From Muricea muricata (taxonomy: Eukaryota; Cnidaria; Anthozoa; Malacalcyonacea; Plexauridae), in assembly GCA_963855995.1 (NCBI GenBank), contig OY979716.1, positions 28,966,421-29,030,420 of the forward strand: DNA of 64,000 nt. The letters are read 5' to 3'. Position 1 is the first letter of the stretch; each line of letters opens with the position of its first letter. Below are positions 12,664 to 24,984 of the stretch, one piece after another. The notes below the pieces were generated by a model that worked only from the letters and a program-made list of their open reading frames with translations, did not search any database and had not been told where the DNA came from. The position numbers were made by a program, and so were the translations under genes.

Positions 12664-13365
12664 TGGTTGTGTCATGGGGCTTTGGAAGTACTTCATAAGG
12701 CGTTTAAACCTTGCACATGGTTCACTTTCACTTAAGAAATAACTCTTCAGACTTCATATTGCTTTAAAATGCATTCAACTGCTTGTTCAAGGCTCAACCA
12801 TCTCACATTAACATGTTTCAGAATCTTTCTGTATTGCTCATCGCAAAATTCATTGTATGACTTCAAAGCTCCCTTTCGTTTAGTGCTTTTATCGACAATA
12901 TTGTCTGTAATGGACAAATGCTTCTGATCCTTTGTGAGCAGTGTTACGTATAATGTGGCACAGACAACCCATGAAGTAACACAATGGGTTTTTACCCAAA
13001 GCACAAGAAAGAATCGAGTTGTGTAATCCCAAATTTACACTCGTGTTATCAGCTGAAAACACAACACAGTTAGACAATAGAATAGCACGTTCTGATATTT
13101 TTGTGTCAATTTGATTAAGAAGTACTGACTAAGCTACATTCTGTTCTAGATGTACAGCACATGTCTAAAAACCATGTTACAGTTCAATTTCTGTGAACAT
13201 CGTAAAGTCAGACGGTGAGCGGGTTCATTTTTTCCAAGTCGCTGTTATTAGAACCATCAGTTGATAATGAAAAAACATCACTTCTCATTACTTCTACTGT
13301 TTCTTTCAGAAAGTGGGGTGCTAAAGCTTGATTCAAAATACATGTTGCTTTTGTTCTCTTTGATG

Positions 13366-13367
13366 CA

Positions 13368-13439
<72 letters not shown>

Positions 13440-13442
13440 CAT
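13366..13442. repeat. (TTA)n/(TCATTA)n microsatellite
   Basis: A run of tat/tta triplets passes into tcattatcatta hexamers. The poly-isoleucine ORF over it is an artefact. Confidence 0.9.
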
Positions 13443-14061
13443 TACACGAATTATTTCACAGGGTAAAACACTTCAGCTTAAGAGGCAAACCACAGCTGTT
13501 ATCAATGTGTGTCATGTAACTAAGCAATAATGTATTTATATTTACAATTTACAATTTAAAAATTAGAAAGTTAAGAATAACAAACTAGAAGTACAATTTC
13601 AAGGTTAACGAAAGTTAATAGAAAAGTCTAAAGGTGTAAAACGTCATCAATTATTAAAGTATTCATGTAATATTTTTTCAAAAATACGAAAGATTTCAGC
13701 TTATATACCTTGGCCCCCATAAAGAAGAAAGACCTTCTGGCATATTCAGTTTTAACAGCTGGTAATCTTAGCAGATGTGCATTATTCCTTGTTTCTTTAT
13801 TGTGATTTATAATGGTAAAATACTTCTGCAAGGACAAACAAACGTTTCCATCAAGACATTTACGAACCAACGTACAGGCTCTTTTTTATCACATTGTAAA
13901 CTATCTTGATACTCTTTCGCTATCTTGCTATCGGGGAAAAGATCCTTGAATATGTCACTTAGTTTATCTGCAAATGACATTTGAATGTTGTTCTCTGCAA
14001 GAAGCAATGCTACTTTTGTTTCTGCTCGAATAACCTCAAAAAATACAGAAAAACAAATCAA

Positions 14062-15190
14062 TTGGTATTGAGAACATATGAATATTTCGTAGTGATTACA
14101 GACAGTGTTTACAGTGATTATCGGCGTTTATCACAGTGTTTTTAATACTTGCTCCTTAATGGGATCATATTGCATTCTAAATCCACATTCATTTCTTCGT
14201 CCAGTCCAGATTGAATTTAATTTAAATATCGCTGCTCCAGCATATTTATGTTTATTGTAAACATCACTTGCTTTTTCTTTTTTGCTAATAGTGGACCATT
14301 CGACTCTTTATCACCGCTGTTATTTATGTTTCATATTTGCTCGATCTGTTCGTAATTTCGCCATGTTTTTTTGCAACATTTGTATGGACAAAATAACCCA
14401 AACGAATGATTCATAAGAAGTAAGATCACTTTTAAATCAATGGGAAGGCGGATGTCTGCAAACACAATGCTATTTTGGATTTTCATTGGTTATTTTGTCA
14501 ACTCTACAATTAGCTGTCTTGGAATTAGCTTATATGTCTTGGAATTTATGGCAAGTTAACTCATATAGTTATTATTTGGCATTCCAAATTTTTTGTGTTC
14601 AATTCATACCAAAATTAGTAAATATCAAAACCACTGGCAATGTTCAGGGCTTGTTCAGCACATTCCAAAAATTTGTGAGAAAGATTTTCTCTGCATGTGA
14701 GCATGAGAAAATGTCCAAATGCATGTGTCTTACGCAGAATGTGTGAGACTTGGAAGGTCTGAAGAACCATGCAGTGAGAACCAGTGACTGGAGTTAATAT
14801 AAACGAGTTTATATTCCAAGTCTATAGCAAGCAGTAAGTTCCACTTTTTAGCATAATTAGGGACTGTTTACTTGAAACAGGTTAGCCCAATATTAACCAG
14901 GGCACCAAGCTAATTTGTGTCAAGAAAATTTTTCCTCTTTGACAAGAGAAATTTTAAATAGCCTAATTTCACTTTAGGGTTAACCAGGTTTGCCGATCTT
15001 GCTTAATAAGATTAGCGATTTATATGCATGCAACATTGTCATTGTACATGTATTTGAATATATATAGAGTATAAACTCATGCTTGAATATTGTTAATATG
15101 TTGAATGCAAAAGTTAATGAATAGTGTTTACAACACTACTATGTGCCTGTAGCCTCGATCAAAGGTCTTACTTGCAAAGCTTTCTTCCTT
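14062..15190. other. Non-coding stretch
   Basis: No gene was recognised. Near 14870-15000 a 'gactgtttacttgaaacaggtta' type word with a later ggttaaccaggttt suggests a degraded MITE, but the ends could not be paired with confidence. Confidence 0.35.
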
Positions 15191-15462
15191 GGTCTTACTT
15201 GCAAGCTTTCATCATTTTGAAATCAGCTCTTTCGTGTTTTCTTACTATTTTGTGATTTCAACAATTGTAAAACAATGTTAACCGATCATGAAACTGATTC
15301 ATTAAAGTGATCTAATGCATGGTAATCAAAGGTCTTACTTGCTAGCTTTCATCATTATGAAGTCAGCTCTTTCGTGTTTTCTTACTATTTTGTGATTTCA
15401 ACAATTGTAAAACAATGTTAACCAATCATGAAACTGATTCATTAAAGTGATCTAATGCATGG
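15191..15462. repeat. Tandem duplication, two ~132-bp copies
   Basis: The copy at 15191-15322 and the copy at 15331-15462 are nearly identical (ggtcttacttgc...ctaatgcatgg), with only a few mismatches, at a period of 140 bp. Function is unknown. Confidence 0.85.
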
Positions 15463-15797
15463 TCGGCAGAGGTCAGCATTGACCGCACAGTCATGTAAAT
15501 ACATCGCTTGTATTCTCTGCCTTGAAATAAACTCTACATAAATCTTTTCTACACAAAAACAACTGCTCACCATTTATCTTGCAAAGCAGCAAAACCTTGC
15601 TTCAATTTTGTAAAATAAGTATTTTCACTCTTTTGAAACACCAGAGCCAGAGCAATTCACTTTGCGTGGTGCATGTGGTGATGCAAGGTGGTGCATATGT
15701 GGAGGACACGAAATAATGAAGAAACATGCGCGAGTTTCATATCTGTATATACTTACTCCGTGGCTCAGATATGCTGCAGTTGCCTGTTGAGAGTGAT

Positions 15798-16140
15798 GGC
15801 TGATTTTGAACCGTCAAGTTCCAAAGCAAATCCAAATGCAGGCTATTCTGGCAGGTCTGAGGCAAGAAAGGAGATGATGGGAAGTGGAATAGACCTTTTC
15901 TGAACTACAAAGCATGGTGCATTGTGGTTTAGATTCAGTACAAAATAATTAATTTATCATACCTTATATGGAATTGCTTGTACTGAAGCTATACCAGCAT
16001 GCATCTTGTTCTCTTATTTCAGAAAAGGCCTATGCCTCTAGGGTGTGTTTATTTACTGAAAGGTAGAGAGCGTTTCAAGATGAACACGGCCTCAAAACAG
16101 ACAAGTATGTTGCCGAATTTCTCCTTGACAATAGTATTGT
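15798..16140 (+). pseudogene. N-terminal exon remnants of a transposon-type gene
   Basis: A first exon beginning at the ATG at 15798 reads MADFEPSSSKANPNAGYSGR. A second block from about 16021 reads KAYASRVCLFTER, then a TAG, then RAFQDEHGLKTDKYVAEFLL. The 'SRVCxFxERWRxxxDExGLKTDxxVAEFLLD' pattern is a recurrent N-terminal module of multicopy transposase-like genes in cnidarians. The TAG replaces an expected Trp (TGG). No catalytic part follows on this strand before the leftward gene at 16682. Confidence 0.4.
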
Positions 16141-16681
16141 AAAAAATACATGTGTGCATAGTATTCATATTGTTTTGTGATTCACTTTTTTATTATTTGC
16201 TGCTTTTTTTATACGTTCTTTTCTTCTGCACCTTCTGTGATGTTTTTAGTAATGCAGAGACTCAAACAAAAAAATCAGCCCGACATTGTCAACAGACCAG
16301 AATTTCTGAACAATTTTAACTTCAACAAACTGCAAACTGTGTAAATTTGGTGGCACTCAAATGCTAATTTGCCAAATAAATATACCAAAGCCTGGTTATG
16401 ACGTTGCATTGACTAGCTGGCTTTTTGCTTGATGAAAGCTTACCAGAGGCTTTGTTTATAAATCTACTTTATTCAATTTTTGGAAATAGCAATCTCATAT
16501 GCTTTAGCAGCATTCTATTATTGCAGTGCAATATTGCAATGTTGCTTGCAATAGAACACTAGTTTAAACTGTGATAATTTACACTGAGAACAAAAAAGAT
16601 TTGGAATGTAATACAATGATAATATTTACAGTATTAATAACTATAAAATAAATGTGCAACACTATGATTTTTTAATGTTTG
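16141..16681. other. Non-coding stretch
   Basis: Nothing recognised. Confidence 0.35.
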
Positions 16682-17686
16682 TCATTTTTCCACCCTGTAC
16701 CTAGTGCACATGTCTACAATGTTGCCAGCGTTGTACCCACTATAGATGCCATTAGGTGAAGAATAACGAGCACATATTGCTACCACACAACAACTTGGGC
16801 TGACTCTTCTATTGTCCCTTACCAAATGATGATGTTGCGACAACAAGATATACTTTCTATAAGCAACATGTCCCTGATATGTTTTATTGTCCCTGATGTT
16901 GTCTAACACAAGAACATCTTCTCCAAGAATTGCAACGAACATCTTCTCTTCTGCAAGATAAAGCACATTTGGATCAAGGACAAGTTGTGAAAAAAGTGGT
17001 GTTGTTGAATGCAAGGCAGCACTGTACTTGTGCACCACTTGTTCTCTTCCTGTGTTGGCATAACAACAAAGTTTCTGCATTTGCACCAATCTGGGGCTTG
17101 TCCAGCACCTTGTCCTCCCTGTTCTCACCACATCCCCTTCCTCTTTCAGCTGCTCTACCCCTGCTCTAAGCTTCTTCTTCCTTGTACTCCGACTCATTAT
17201 TACGCAAAGTATAGTTGTAACAAAAAAAATTGCTATCGATCAAAACACAACAAGTTATTATCTTTTGTTATCAACTTGAATGGTTCTGTGCAACGTTTAG
17301 AATTTAATAAAACTTGACTAATATTTTACAACCTGACACATTTATATTATATTTACTGGTAGCACAAACACACAATATGTTTACAATATTATAAAAGATT
17401 ATAAATCAGCGCAGGCGTATGCAAACTTTCCTTTCTGAAGTGTGAAACACAACAAATTTTACATACAAAATATGGTTTGACATCAGTTCTGTCCCTTTGT
17501 TTGAAGTTGCTTTGTATAAAGCGTTTGGATAGAGAAAAAATATATAATCTTTTTACTGCGTGAATTAACGCACATGAGACATATGCAGTTATACACAAAA
17601 TCCCAGTGAAAGACAGCTATAACTGTATAAACATAAATGAAGAAACTCACCAATGAAGAGGAATCATCACTATCACTTTCTTGCGC
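16682..17686 (-). pseudogene. P2X7-ballast gene, degenerate copy
   Basis: The C-terminal half (in the 171-codon ORF 17197-16682) reads LDPNVLYLAEEKMFVAIL, GHVAYRKYILLSQHHHLV and DNRRVSPSCCVVAICARY, the ballast-domain C-terminal module. The upstream cysteine cluster, DWCKCRNFVVMPTQEENKW, is in a different frame (about 17110-17030), so at least two compensating frameshifts are present. A possible upstream exon at 17686-17652 encodes AQESDSDDSSSL, like the acidic first exons of this family. The sequence belongs to a different subfamily from the copies at 4.3-5.9 and 19.1-19.8 kb. No partner transposase was seen to its left. Confidence 0.6.
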
Positions 17687-17799
17687 TCTGTAATTATTCA
17701 AGCACGAAAAATTTCCTGCATGGCAAATGCTCAAACAACACTGGTTCAAACTTTTGCAGGGGCAAAAGTTTTTTCCTTTTTCCCAAATGCCATTTCTGC

Positions 17800-18130
17800 A
17801 ACACAATTCAGGAAATTCAGGACAGATGCAATCTTTTCTATTTGGCTTATCTCGAGTTGTTTGACAGTATCAAAACTTACCCAGAGCTTTTATGGCACGG
17901 CAGATTGAACAAATCGATGTTTTGTCTTTGAGATGATTATGGACAGGTTTAATACGACGATAGTCCATGTTTAATATGATTACATTGCACCTTTAATTTA
18001 ATGATGGTACATCTTTTAATTGATTTGCCACATTTTTAACTCGACGACACAGCTATGATATAATAATGCTACATCTTTAACGACGCAGCTTCGATGTGAT
18101 AATGCAACACCTTTAATTTGACAATGTACA
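17800..18130. repeat. Degenerate tandem repeat, ~35-45-bp unit
   Basis: The word group 'gataatgc(t/a)acatctttaa' recurs in degenerate form between about 17930 and 18130 (cacctttaattt, catcttttaatt, catctttaacgacg, cacctttaattt). It lies just upstream of the HECT pseudogene. Confidence 0.45.
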
Positions 18131-18337
18131 CGTTTGATTTGACCAAAGGCCCACAAGTCTTTTGCCGTGGGAATTCGACTTTGACAGTCCTATCAAAGTT
18201 GTGTTTGAAGGTGAACCAGCAGTGGATGGAGGTAGGCCAAAAAGAGAGTATTTCACCCTTCTCCTCCAGATGCTTATTTCCTCTTCCTCACCCATTTGAC
18301 TCTTTGAAGGATGTGACTCATCTTACTGCCCATGCAT

Positions 18338-18767
18338 AACACCGCGGTCAAACGTTTGCGCATGCACGGGCAGTTTGGTGAAGAAGAAGAACATCAACTG
18401 ATGATGATAACAGTACATCGCTACCGATGGTTGTTGATTGCAGTGATACTTAACATGTTGGCATATTGCATAATTTTCATTGTGAGCACTGCTGTTTGTT
18501 GTGTTTTCTGGCCCTAGTTCTCGATTGTGACAACAACAGCTGTAAGGATATCTAGCAGGAGTATCGCTGTCGGCACGTTTATGGACCTCCAGAAAAAAGG
18601 GTAAATAAAATTATGAGGGGGTAAACTCAGAAAAAATTTCTTTTAACATAAGGAACTTTCGTTACCATATATTTTCAACCGTTGTCTTGTATTCTTCACT
18701 TTTCATTCCTTTGTATTCAATTTGCCTTTGTTTTTCGTGCATGCGTGTAATGTTTGACCGTGGTGTT
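18338..18767. mobile_element. 430-bp non-autonomous element with 9-bp TSD
   Basis: The ends are imperfect inverted repeats (aacaccgcggtcaaacg ... gtttgaccgtggtgtt). They are flanked by a perfect direct repeat cccatgcat at 18329-18337 and 18768-18776. A 9-bp TSD is typical of Mutator-like elements. The insertion splits the HECT-gene 1 codons for PMHN. The short ORF at 18332-18517 is internal and not convincing. Confidence 0.75.
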
Positions 18768-19078
18768 CCCATGCATAATATGGATGCAATCCGAGCAGGA
18801 ATGTTTAAAGGGGACCTCCGGTCCCAAATAAAGTTAGGTTTAAATGAAATATCGTACCTTTGTTAGATTGTTCCTAAAATATTTCTGTCCAAATGTTTAT
18901 CGTAAACGAGAAATTGCTCTCCAAAGTTCGCATAATATTCAAATTTGGGCGCCACCTTGTTCTTTTCCGTGCAGACACAAATTTGGTAAGCGCCTCATTT
19001 TGTGATGTCAGTGAGTGAAATCTGCATGGCAAAGCATATTATTTTTATACAGCAATACAGCATTATTTAGCTTTAACG

Positions 19079-19832
19079 ATGAATGTCAATCCTTTAAAAT
19101 CGTCAAGTGACCGTTTGTCGGAATCAAGCACTTCCAGCTCATCAGGTGAGAGTTCAGATGAATTCCATAGAGATCTTTTACAAGCGGACGCAATCCTTGG
19201 CTACCTAGACGAGATTCGTACAGTGCGAGTGACAAGTCTGCTGACATCAACGGGGAAGAACACATGTCGATCAAAGGGGAAACTTCGCTTGTTCGTTTGG
19301 GCAACTTAGACTGGTAAATCATCACTTTGATGGTTGGAATTTTCTTGTTCTTAAATTGTATCAATTTAATTTAAGTCAGTGGCAAAGTCGTTCTTTATTG
19401 ACTGTTGTTAGGTGTTCATGTGAACATTGTCAGGTCATGGATAGAGAACAGGAATGCATCTGTTGTCACAAGATTGAACGAATTGCCAGTAAAAACGACG
19501 AGGTTTTTGAACACATTAAGCCTACCGAGCCATATGATTGCATAACTGATAACCCTGGTTTTCGTACAGTCTGTTTAGATCGATGGGTGTTGCAAGCTGC
19601 TTGGCTTTATTATAAACAAAAGTATGGAAGTCGAGCTTACGAAGGTCCCGAGCACAAAGAACATAGGCATATTGCTTACTGCCAGCTAGTGCGATGGTGT
19701 TGGGGAATTCTAGGGAAAGAAATATGAGTTGTCCTTCCATCTTGTGCAGTTAGTTGTATTCGAGCACACTTTCCACCACCAGGCAATGAAGATGACTTTG
19801 AATTTGTTGGATTTCGTTTTGCTGATGAATAA
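19079..19832 (+). pseudogene. P2X7-ballast gene inside Kolobok 2
   Basis: Exon 1 (19079-19313) begins MNVNPLKSSSDRLSESSTSS and ends, after a frameshift near 19213, with SLVRLGNLDW. Exon 2 (19412-19832) carries CSCEHCQVMDREQECICCHK, DNPGFRTVCLDRWVLQAAWL, AYCQLVRWCWGILGKEI and VVLPSCAVSCIRAHFPPP. The intron falls in the same Trp codon as in the intact copy at 4283-5901. A single TGA (19725-19727) replaces what is usually Arg in GKEIR-VV, consistent with CGA to TGA. One frameshift and one nonsense codon are the only lesions. The start codon lies about 270 bp from the element end, leaving the TIR as the likely promoter. Confidence 0.75.
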
Positions 19833-20409
19833 TTCTATTGTTGTGGAATTACGGTGAGTTATTTGATATGTCTGAAGACTTGTAAATATCTTAAGACCGA
19901 GTTTTAGTGGCAATTGTGTTTTTCATTTTTTTCCAGACAGCCTTGACTTATGTTGTTCAATAACCTCCTGTTTTGAACATACATGTCCAATACTGACAAT
20001 CTGTATCCGATCGACAAATCAACTTTACCGTCGGTACGTTTAGATCCATTGGTCAGTTGTTACTTACGGTCGGACAGTTGTTATTTACGTTTGGACAATA
20101 TTTTGCAGTTGATACAATGTCATGCCATGCAGGAAGTGCGTCATACAGCACTTGCGCTTCTGTCTTGCTGGTTTCCGCCCTAGCTTGAACCTGCTGTGCA
20201 TGTGCATGGTAAGTCAAATGGTCCGATCGATCGATCGGATCCATCGGACAAAGCTGTTTACGGTCGGACAATTTTTTATCGATGGATATATTCTAACCCA
20301 CTGAGAACAAAAATATCGCTTTGTTCGTTAAAAATTGCTGAAGTCGGGAATGTGAACAAGGCTTAGAACATGGAGTTTTCATGCTAAACATTGACAGAAT
20401 AAGTAGAAT

Positions 20410-21465
20410 ACATATATTATATTTTATGACGCACATATGACAGAACAAGTAGAATACAATCAAATGCAGTTCGTAATAAAACCATATGACATGCTGACTA
20501 TTATATTTTACGACGCACATAGTCACAGTCATATTACATTGATTACAATAACAATATGCTTGCTTCGTTGTCAAGAAAATCTATATGACGTGCTGACTCA
20601 TATATTTGGACGCAAATAATCATAATCCTATATTGCTTCGTTCTCAAGATAACTTACAAGACATGCTAACTATTATATTTTACGACGCACATATGACAGA
20701 ATAAGTAGAATACAATCAAATGAAAGTCGTAATAAAACAATATGACTTGCTGACTCTTATATTTTAGAACGCAAATAATGACAATCGTATAACAATAACA
20801 ATATGTTTGCTTCGTTCTCAAGATAACTTACATGACATGCAAACTATATATTTTACGACGCGCATATGACCGAATAAGTAGAATACAATCAAATGCAAGT
20901 CGCAATAAAACCATATGACATGCTGACTCTTATATTTTACGACGCACATAGTCACAATCATATTACAATAACAATATACTTGCTTTGTTCTCAAGAAAAT
21001 CTATAATATGACATGCCGACTATTATATTTTACGACGGAAATGATGACAATCATATAACACTAACAATATGTTTGCTTCGTTCTCAAGATAACTTACATC
21101 ACATGTAACTATTATATTTTACGACGCATATATGACAGAACAAGTAGAATACAATCAAATGCAAGTCGTAATAAAACCACATGACATGCTGACTCTTATA
21201 TTTTACGACGCACATAGTCATAATCATATTACAATAACAATATGCTTGCTTCGTTCTCAAGAAAATCTAGCTATATGACATGCTGACGCTTATATTTTAC
21301 GACGCACATAGTCACAATCATATTACAATAACAATATGCTTGCTTTGTTCTTAAGAAAATCTATATGACATGCCGACTATCATATTTTACGACGCAAATA
21401 ATGACAATCATGTAACACTAAAAATATGTTAGCTTTGTTTTCAAGATAACTTACATGACATGCTA
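20410..21465. repeat. Satellite array A, ~85-95-bp unit, about 11-12 copies
   Basis: The core 'gacatgctgact.ttatattttacgacgcaca' recurs roughly every 80-95 bp (for example near 20487, 20660, 20750, 20923, 21012, 21183, 21268, 21362). A longer module containing acaagtagaatacaatcaaatg appears in a subset (20446, 20703, 20873, 21141), giving a higher-order pattern. It lies between the two convergent Kolobok 2 genes. Confidence 0.85.
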
Positions 21466-21472
21466 AGCATTT

Positions 21473-22310
21473 CACCATCGGTAAAATATTTGTCCGACCG
21501 TAAGATTGCTTGTCCGATGGATCCGATCGATCCATCGGACATTTGGCATGCTTGCAAACCCTCTTGCTTCAAGACTGTGCCCCCTAGCGTTTTGCAATAA
21601 CGTCACATTTCACCATCGGTAAAATATTTTTCCGACCGTAAGATTCCTTGTTCGACGGATCCGATCGATCCATCGGACCATCTGACATTTCCCATTCTTG
21701 TAAACCCTCTTTCTTCAAGACTGTACTGCCTATAGCGCTTTGCAATTACGTCATTTCACCATCCGTAAAATATTTGTCGGACCATAAGAATGCTTGTCCG
21801 ATGGACCGATCGATCCATCTGACATTTGCCATGCTTGCAAACCCTCTTCCTTCAAGACTTTACTACCTAGCCCTTTGGAATTACGTCATTTACTCGTCAT
21901 TAATTCCCTTTATCTTTAACCAGATTCGTCAATTCACCATCGGTAAAATATTTGTCCGATGGATCTGATCGACCCATCGGACCACCTGACATTTGCCATT
22001 CTTCCAAACCCTCTTGCTTCAAGACTGTACTGCCTATAGCGCTTTGCAATTACGTCATTTCACCATCGGTAAAATATTTGTTCGACCGTAAGAATGCTTG
22101 TCCAATGGATCCGATCGATCAATCAGACCATCTGACATTTGCCATGCTTGCAAACCCTCTTGCCTCAAGACTGTACTACCTAGCACTTTGGAATTACGTC
22201 ATTTACTCGTCATTAATTCCATTTATCTTTAACCGGATTCGTCAATTCACCATCGGTAAAATATTTGTCTGACCATAAGATTGCTTATCCGATGGATTCA
22301 TTGGACATTT
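21473..22310. repeat. Satellite array B, ~125-190-bp unit, six copies
   Basis: Copies start with caccatcggtaaaatatttg at about 21473, 21611, 21757, 21934, 22061 and 22248. Each includes the palindromic gatccgatcgatccatcgga. An inverted, degenerate counterpart occurs at about 19985-20290 (tacggtcggaca, ccgatcgatcgatcggatcc). Array A is therefore bracketed by inverted B-type sequence. The two ORFs of 106 codons across the array are repeat artefacts. Confidence 0.85.
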
Positions 22311-24417
22311 GCCATGAGCAGTTGAAAAAAAATCCACACTTAGGAAACGTAGGAAAAGCGCTGTTAAGCTGTTAAGTATAAATAACCATAGCAATAAATG
22401 CGTATGCATATTATAGTTCCCTACTTGACAAATATTTTTCGGACGGTAAACATCTATTACCATCGGCTCGATCGGAACCACCTGTAAGAGAGATTTCTCC
22501 ATAGGACTCTGATTGCCGATATTGGGCATCAATCGTTTTGAACGCTTTGGAGTTGGTGCTATGCATTGAGCTTGTTTAGCTGGATTATATTTTTTAAGCT
22601 TCTTGCCTTTCTTACATTGCAACACACGCTTCATCATTCCTACAACATAGGCAGTGGATTTTGGGCTCTTTATTTCCTTTGCTTTGCACAAACCAGCTTG
22701 AATCGTTTCTCGCCTTTATTGACTCCCTGTTTCAATTCTGCTTGGCTTCTGTTGACGTTAGTATTGTGATCGAGAATAGCCAACTGGGTTCGAGTTATCA
22801 TTCCATTGTAATGAAAATGCTCTCGTTTGGGAACACATTTTGTCATAAGGGAATGGTAAGATTCCAGTTGATCAGTATGATGGAATTCTGTTAGTTTACC
22901 AATATCCTTCAAAAGCTTATTGTTCGTCACAACTTCTTCTAATGCAACATGTGCCGGAGAACCAGCTTCAAGCCATTTTATGGACTTTTGGTCTTTTTGG
23001 CTTATTGAAGGATGTCCACACTTCTTGACATTTTGGAAGTCTTTTGAAGTCTTCCATCGATGTTTACCAGTGATGTGGTATAATAATGACAGCCATTTTC
23101 CCTTAAGATGTCAGCACTTTCGTCACAGGTTGCTGCAGACCACCACAAATGGTTTGATACACTCCGTATCCATGGCAATAACTCTTCACAACCCTTCTTT
23201 TTTGCCTTTTTGGTTAATTTTTTGGTTATCCATTTACTTATGTGCCATACATTATATTGGTGGGTAATTTTAGGATAGTTTGACCTCATTTTAGCAGTTA
23301 TGGTTGTGTGGCAGTCTTGTCAGGCACTGGATTGGAATTTTCTTTTTGATGATTGAATTCAATGTTCCTTTACAACCTTCATACTCATGCATTTGAGGAT
23401 GTTACTTCTGTTACTTGTACAACACTGAATTCAATTATCAAATTAGTTTTTTCATCCTTGAGGGTATAAGTCCAATATTTTGCCGAATGTCTCGGTCTGT
23501 CACATCACCCATCTCTACATACATCCACACTGCCACTTTGCTTCATCTGTTTTAGAACAGCCATGGCCATTAATACAAGTTGCAGCAATAGTTACCATAC
23601 TTCCCTGACTATGTTGTGTTGTTGTATCAATAGGGCTACCACAATTTTGAAACAGCTTAAATAACTTAAATAACTGACTTTCAAATACTATAAATTTTTT
23701 TTCAGTGGAAGGTGTAGTGCCATCAAGAAATTCATCATCTGTTTCAGAGTCATTGTCAGAAGCTGAAGGACAATATGAGGAACAGCTATCACTCAAACAG
23801 CTGTTGTTATCGGATTAAATTGAAAATGCTTCATCCTCAGATTCCAATATTACCAGTTCATGTTGGTTATCACCACATGTGGATAAAATGAACAAAGGCA
23901 ACTTTTGTCTGATTGGTTGATTTTTCACATTATGTAATTGCACTGTTGCTATGGAAATCACAACATGGCTGCAGGTCAAAGCAAAATGAATTGTGTGTGT
24001 TCTTTCGAATTCACTGCAAATATTTTTGGAAATAATACTTTAATAATATCCAGAAGAAAGAGAAAGAAAATCTACTAGTACTGGGATTATTCCGAGTTGA
24101 TTTTATTGCATTATGTCCAGAATCGTGGCGATCAGTCGATCATGCATAATTGTATTTTTCTTCGCCCTGGGTCATGTTGTGCAGTAATGGTTACATTTTC
24201 GCTTTTTGTGCTTTAAAACTACAACCAATGGCTACAAGTCTTTACTTAACATTATATACCATATTTGTCAAGATGTTTCCTTGCTTCAAGACGCTTGACA
24301 GACTTGAGGCGGGAAATTTTGTTCAACTTTTTCGAAGGCTTTTAATATACCTCGTATTTCTGTTGCTCAGTGCTTTAAACTTAAGTTTTTAACAGTCTTT
24401 TTAAGAACTATTTCTGT

Positions 24418-24750
24418 GCAGCAGCATGGTTTAAATTTCCCTGTCGTGTTTGCGGAAAGAAGTCTGCAAATTCGGCCTTTGTAAACCCTGGTTTACATGA
24501 ACAGTGCATTTGCAGGCTCTGTTATGCGAAACAAATAGGTACATGTTTGCAAAATATTGGCGTTCATGTAAAAACACAAACTGAATTGAGTACAATGACT
24601 GAAGGAGGTATGTACACATACAATTTATACATATTTGTATTGGTTGTTTTATGTATTAAAGTCTGATAAAACCTGAAATATTAAAACTCCTATTTGTTAA
24701 CAGAAACTCCAACTGGTCAGAGCCCAAATTCCTACCTCACTGTTTCTGGT
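24418..24750 (+). CDS. Cysteine-rich exon pair, unknown (possible zinc finger)
   Basis: The frame from about 24422 reads AAWFKFPCRVCGKKSANSAF, VNPGLHEQCICRLCYAKQ and NIGVHVKTQTELSTMTEGG, then a gtatgt donor. A second short exon (from about 24704) reads ETPTGQSPNSYLTVSG before a gttagt donor. The CxxC...CxCxxC spacing suggests one or two zinc sites. It may be the 5' part of a gene captured by the nested element; a link to HECT-type genes is possible but only a guess. No stop codon interrupts the frame. Confidence 0.35.
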
Positions 24751-24984
24751 TAGTGGTTTCTTTTGCTTTTAAACTGTACGAAAACAATACTAATAAACAT
24801 AGTACATGTTTTAGGACAAGTGTAAACATGTCCAACTTTGTCCAACTTTGTTCAACCTGGCTTCAAGTGGCTTTGAACTTGATCAATTTAAACCCTACTA
24901 TGATAGTACATGTATGTATATACTGGGTCAAGTTATTATTCAAAAGATGTAGAGCAAATGTGCAGTTACTTTAATTATGCCTAA

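Larger units (their letters stand above)
11710..14061 (-). pseudogene. hAT-family transposase remnant
   Basis: Blocks appear in the correct order on the minus strand. 14061-13807 has RAETKVALLLAENNIQMSFA and FPDSKIAKEYQ, typical of the hAT N-terminal core. 13077-12747 has FSADNTSVNLGLHNSIL, CLCHIIRNTAHKG and HVNVRWLSLEQAVECIL. 12348-12142 is a short central piece. 12045-11710 is the hATC domain with LILALPHSKAGEERVFSMLC and NKTPFRSSLSMDGTLSSI. Frames change between blocks and a 171-bp inverted-repeat element interrupts the middle (12493-12663), so the gene is dead. The C-terminal 111-residue ORF is the best-preserved part. Confidence 0.65.

Noticed and set aside
13261-13530. 89-codon ORF with a long isoleucine run
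   Set aside because: It is the translation of a (TTA)n microsatellite.
16930-17317. Plus-strand ORFs rich in Leu/Cys/His
   Set aside because: They are antisense shadows of the minus-strand P2X7-ballast pseudogene.
21648-22272. Two similar 106-codon ORFs in tandem
   Set aside because: They are produced by satellite array B; their similarity reflects the repeat, not a gene family.
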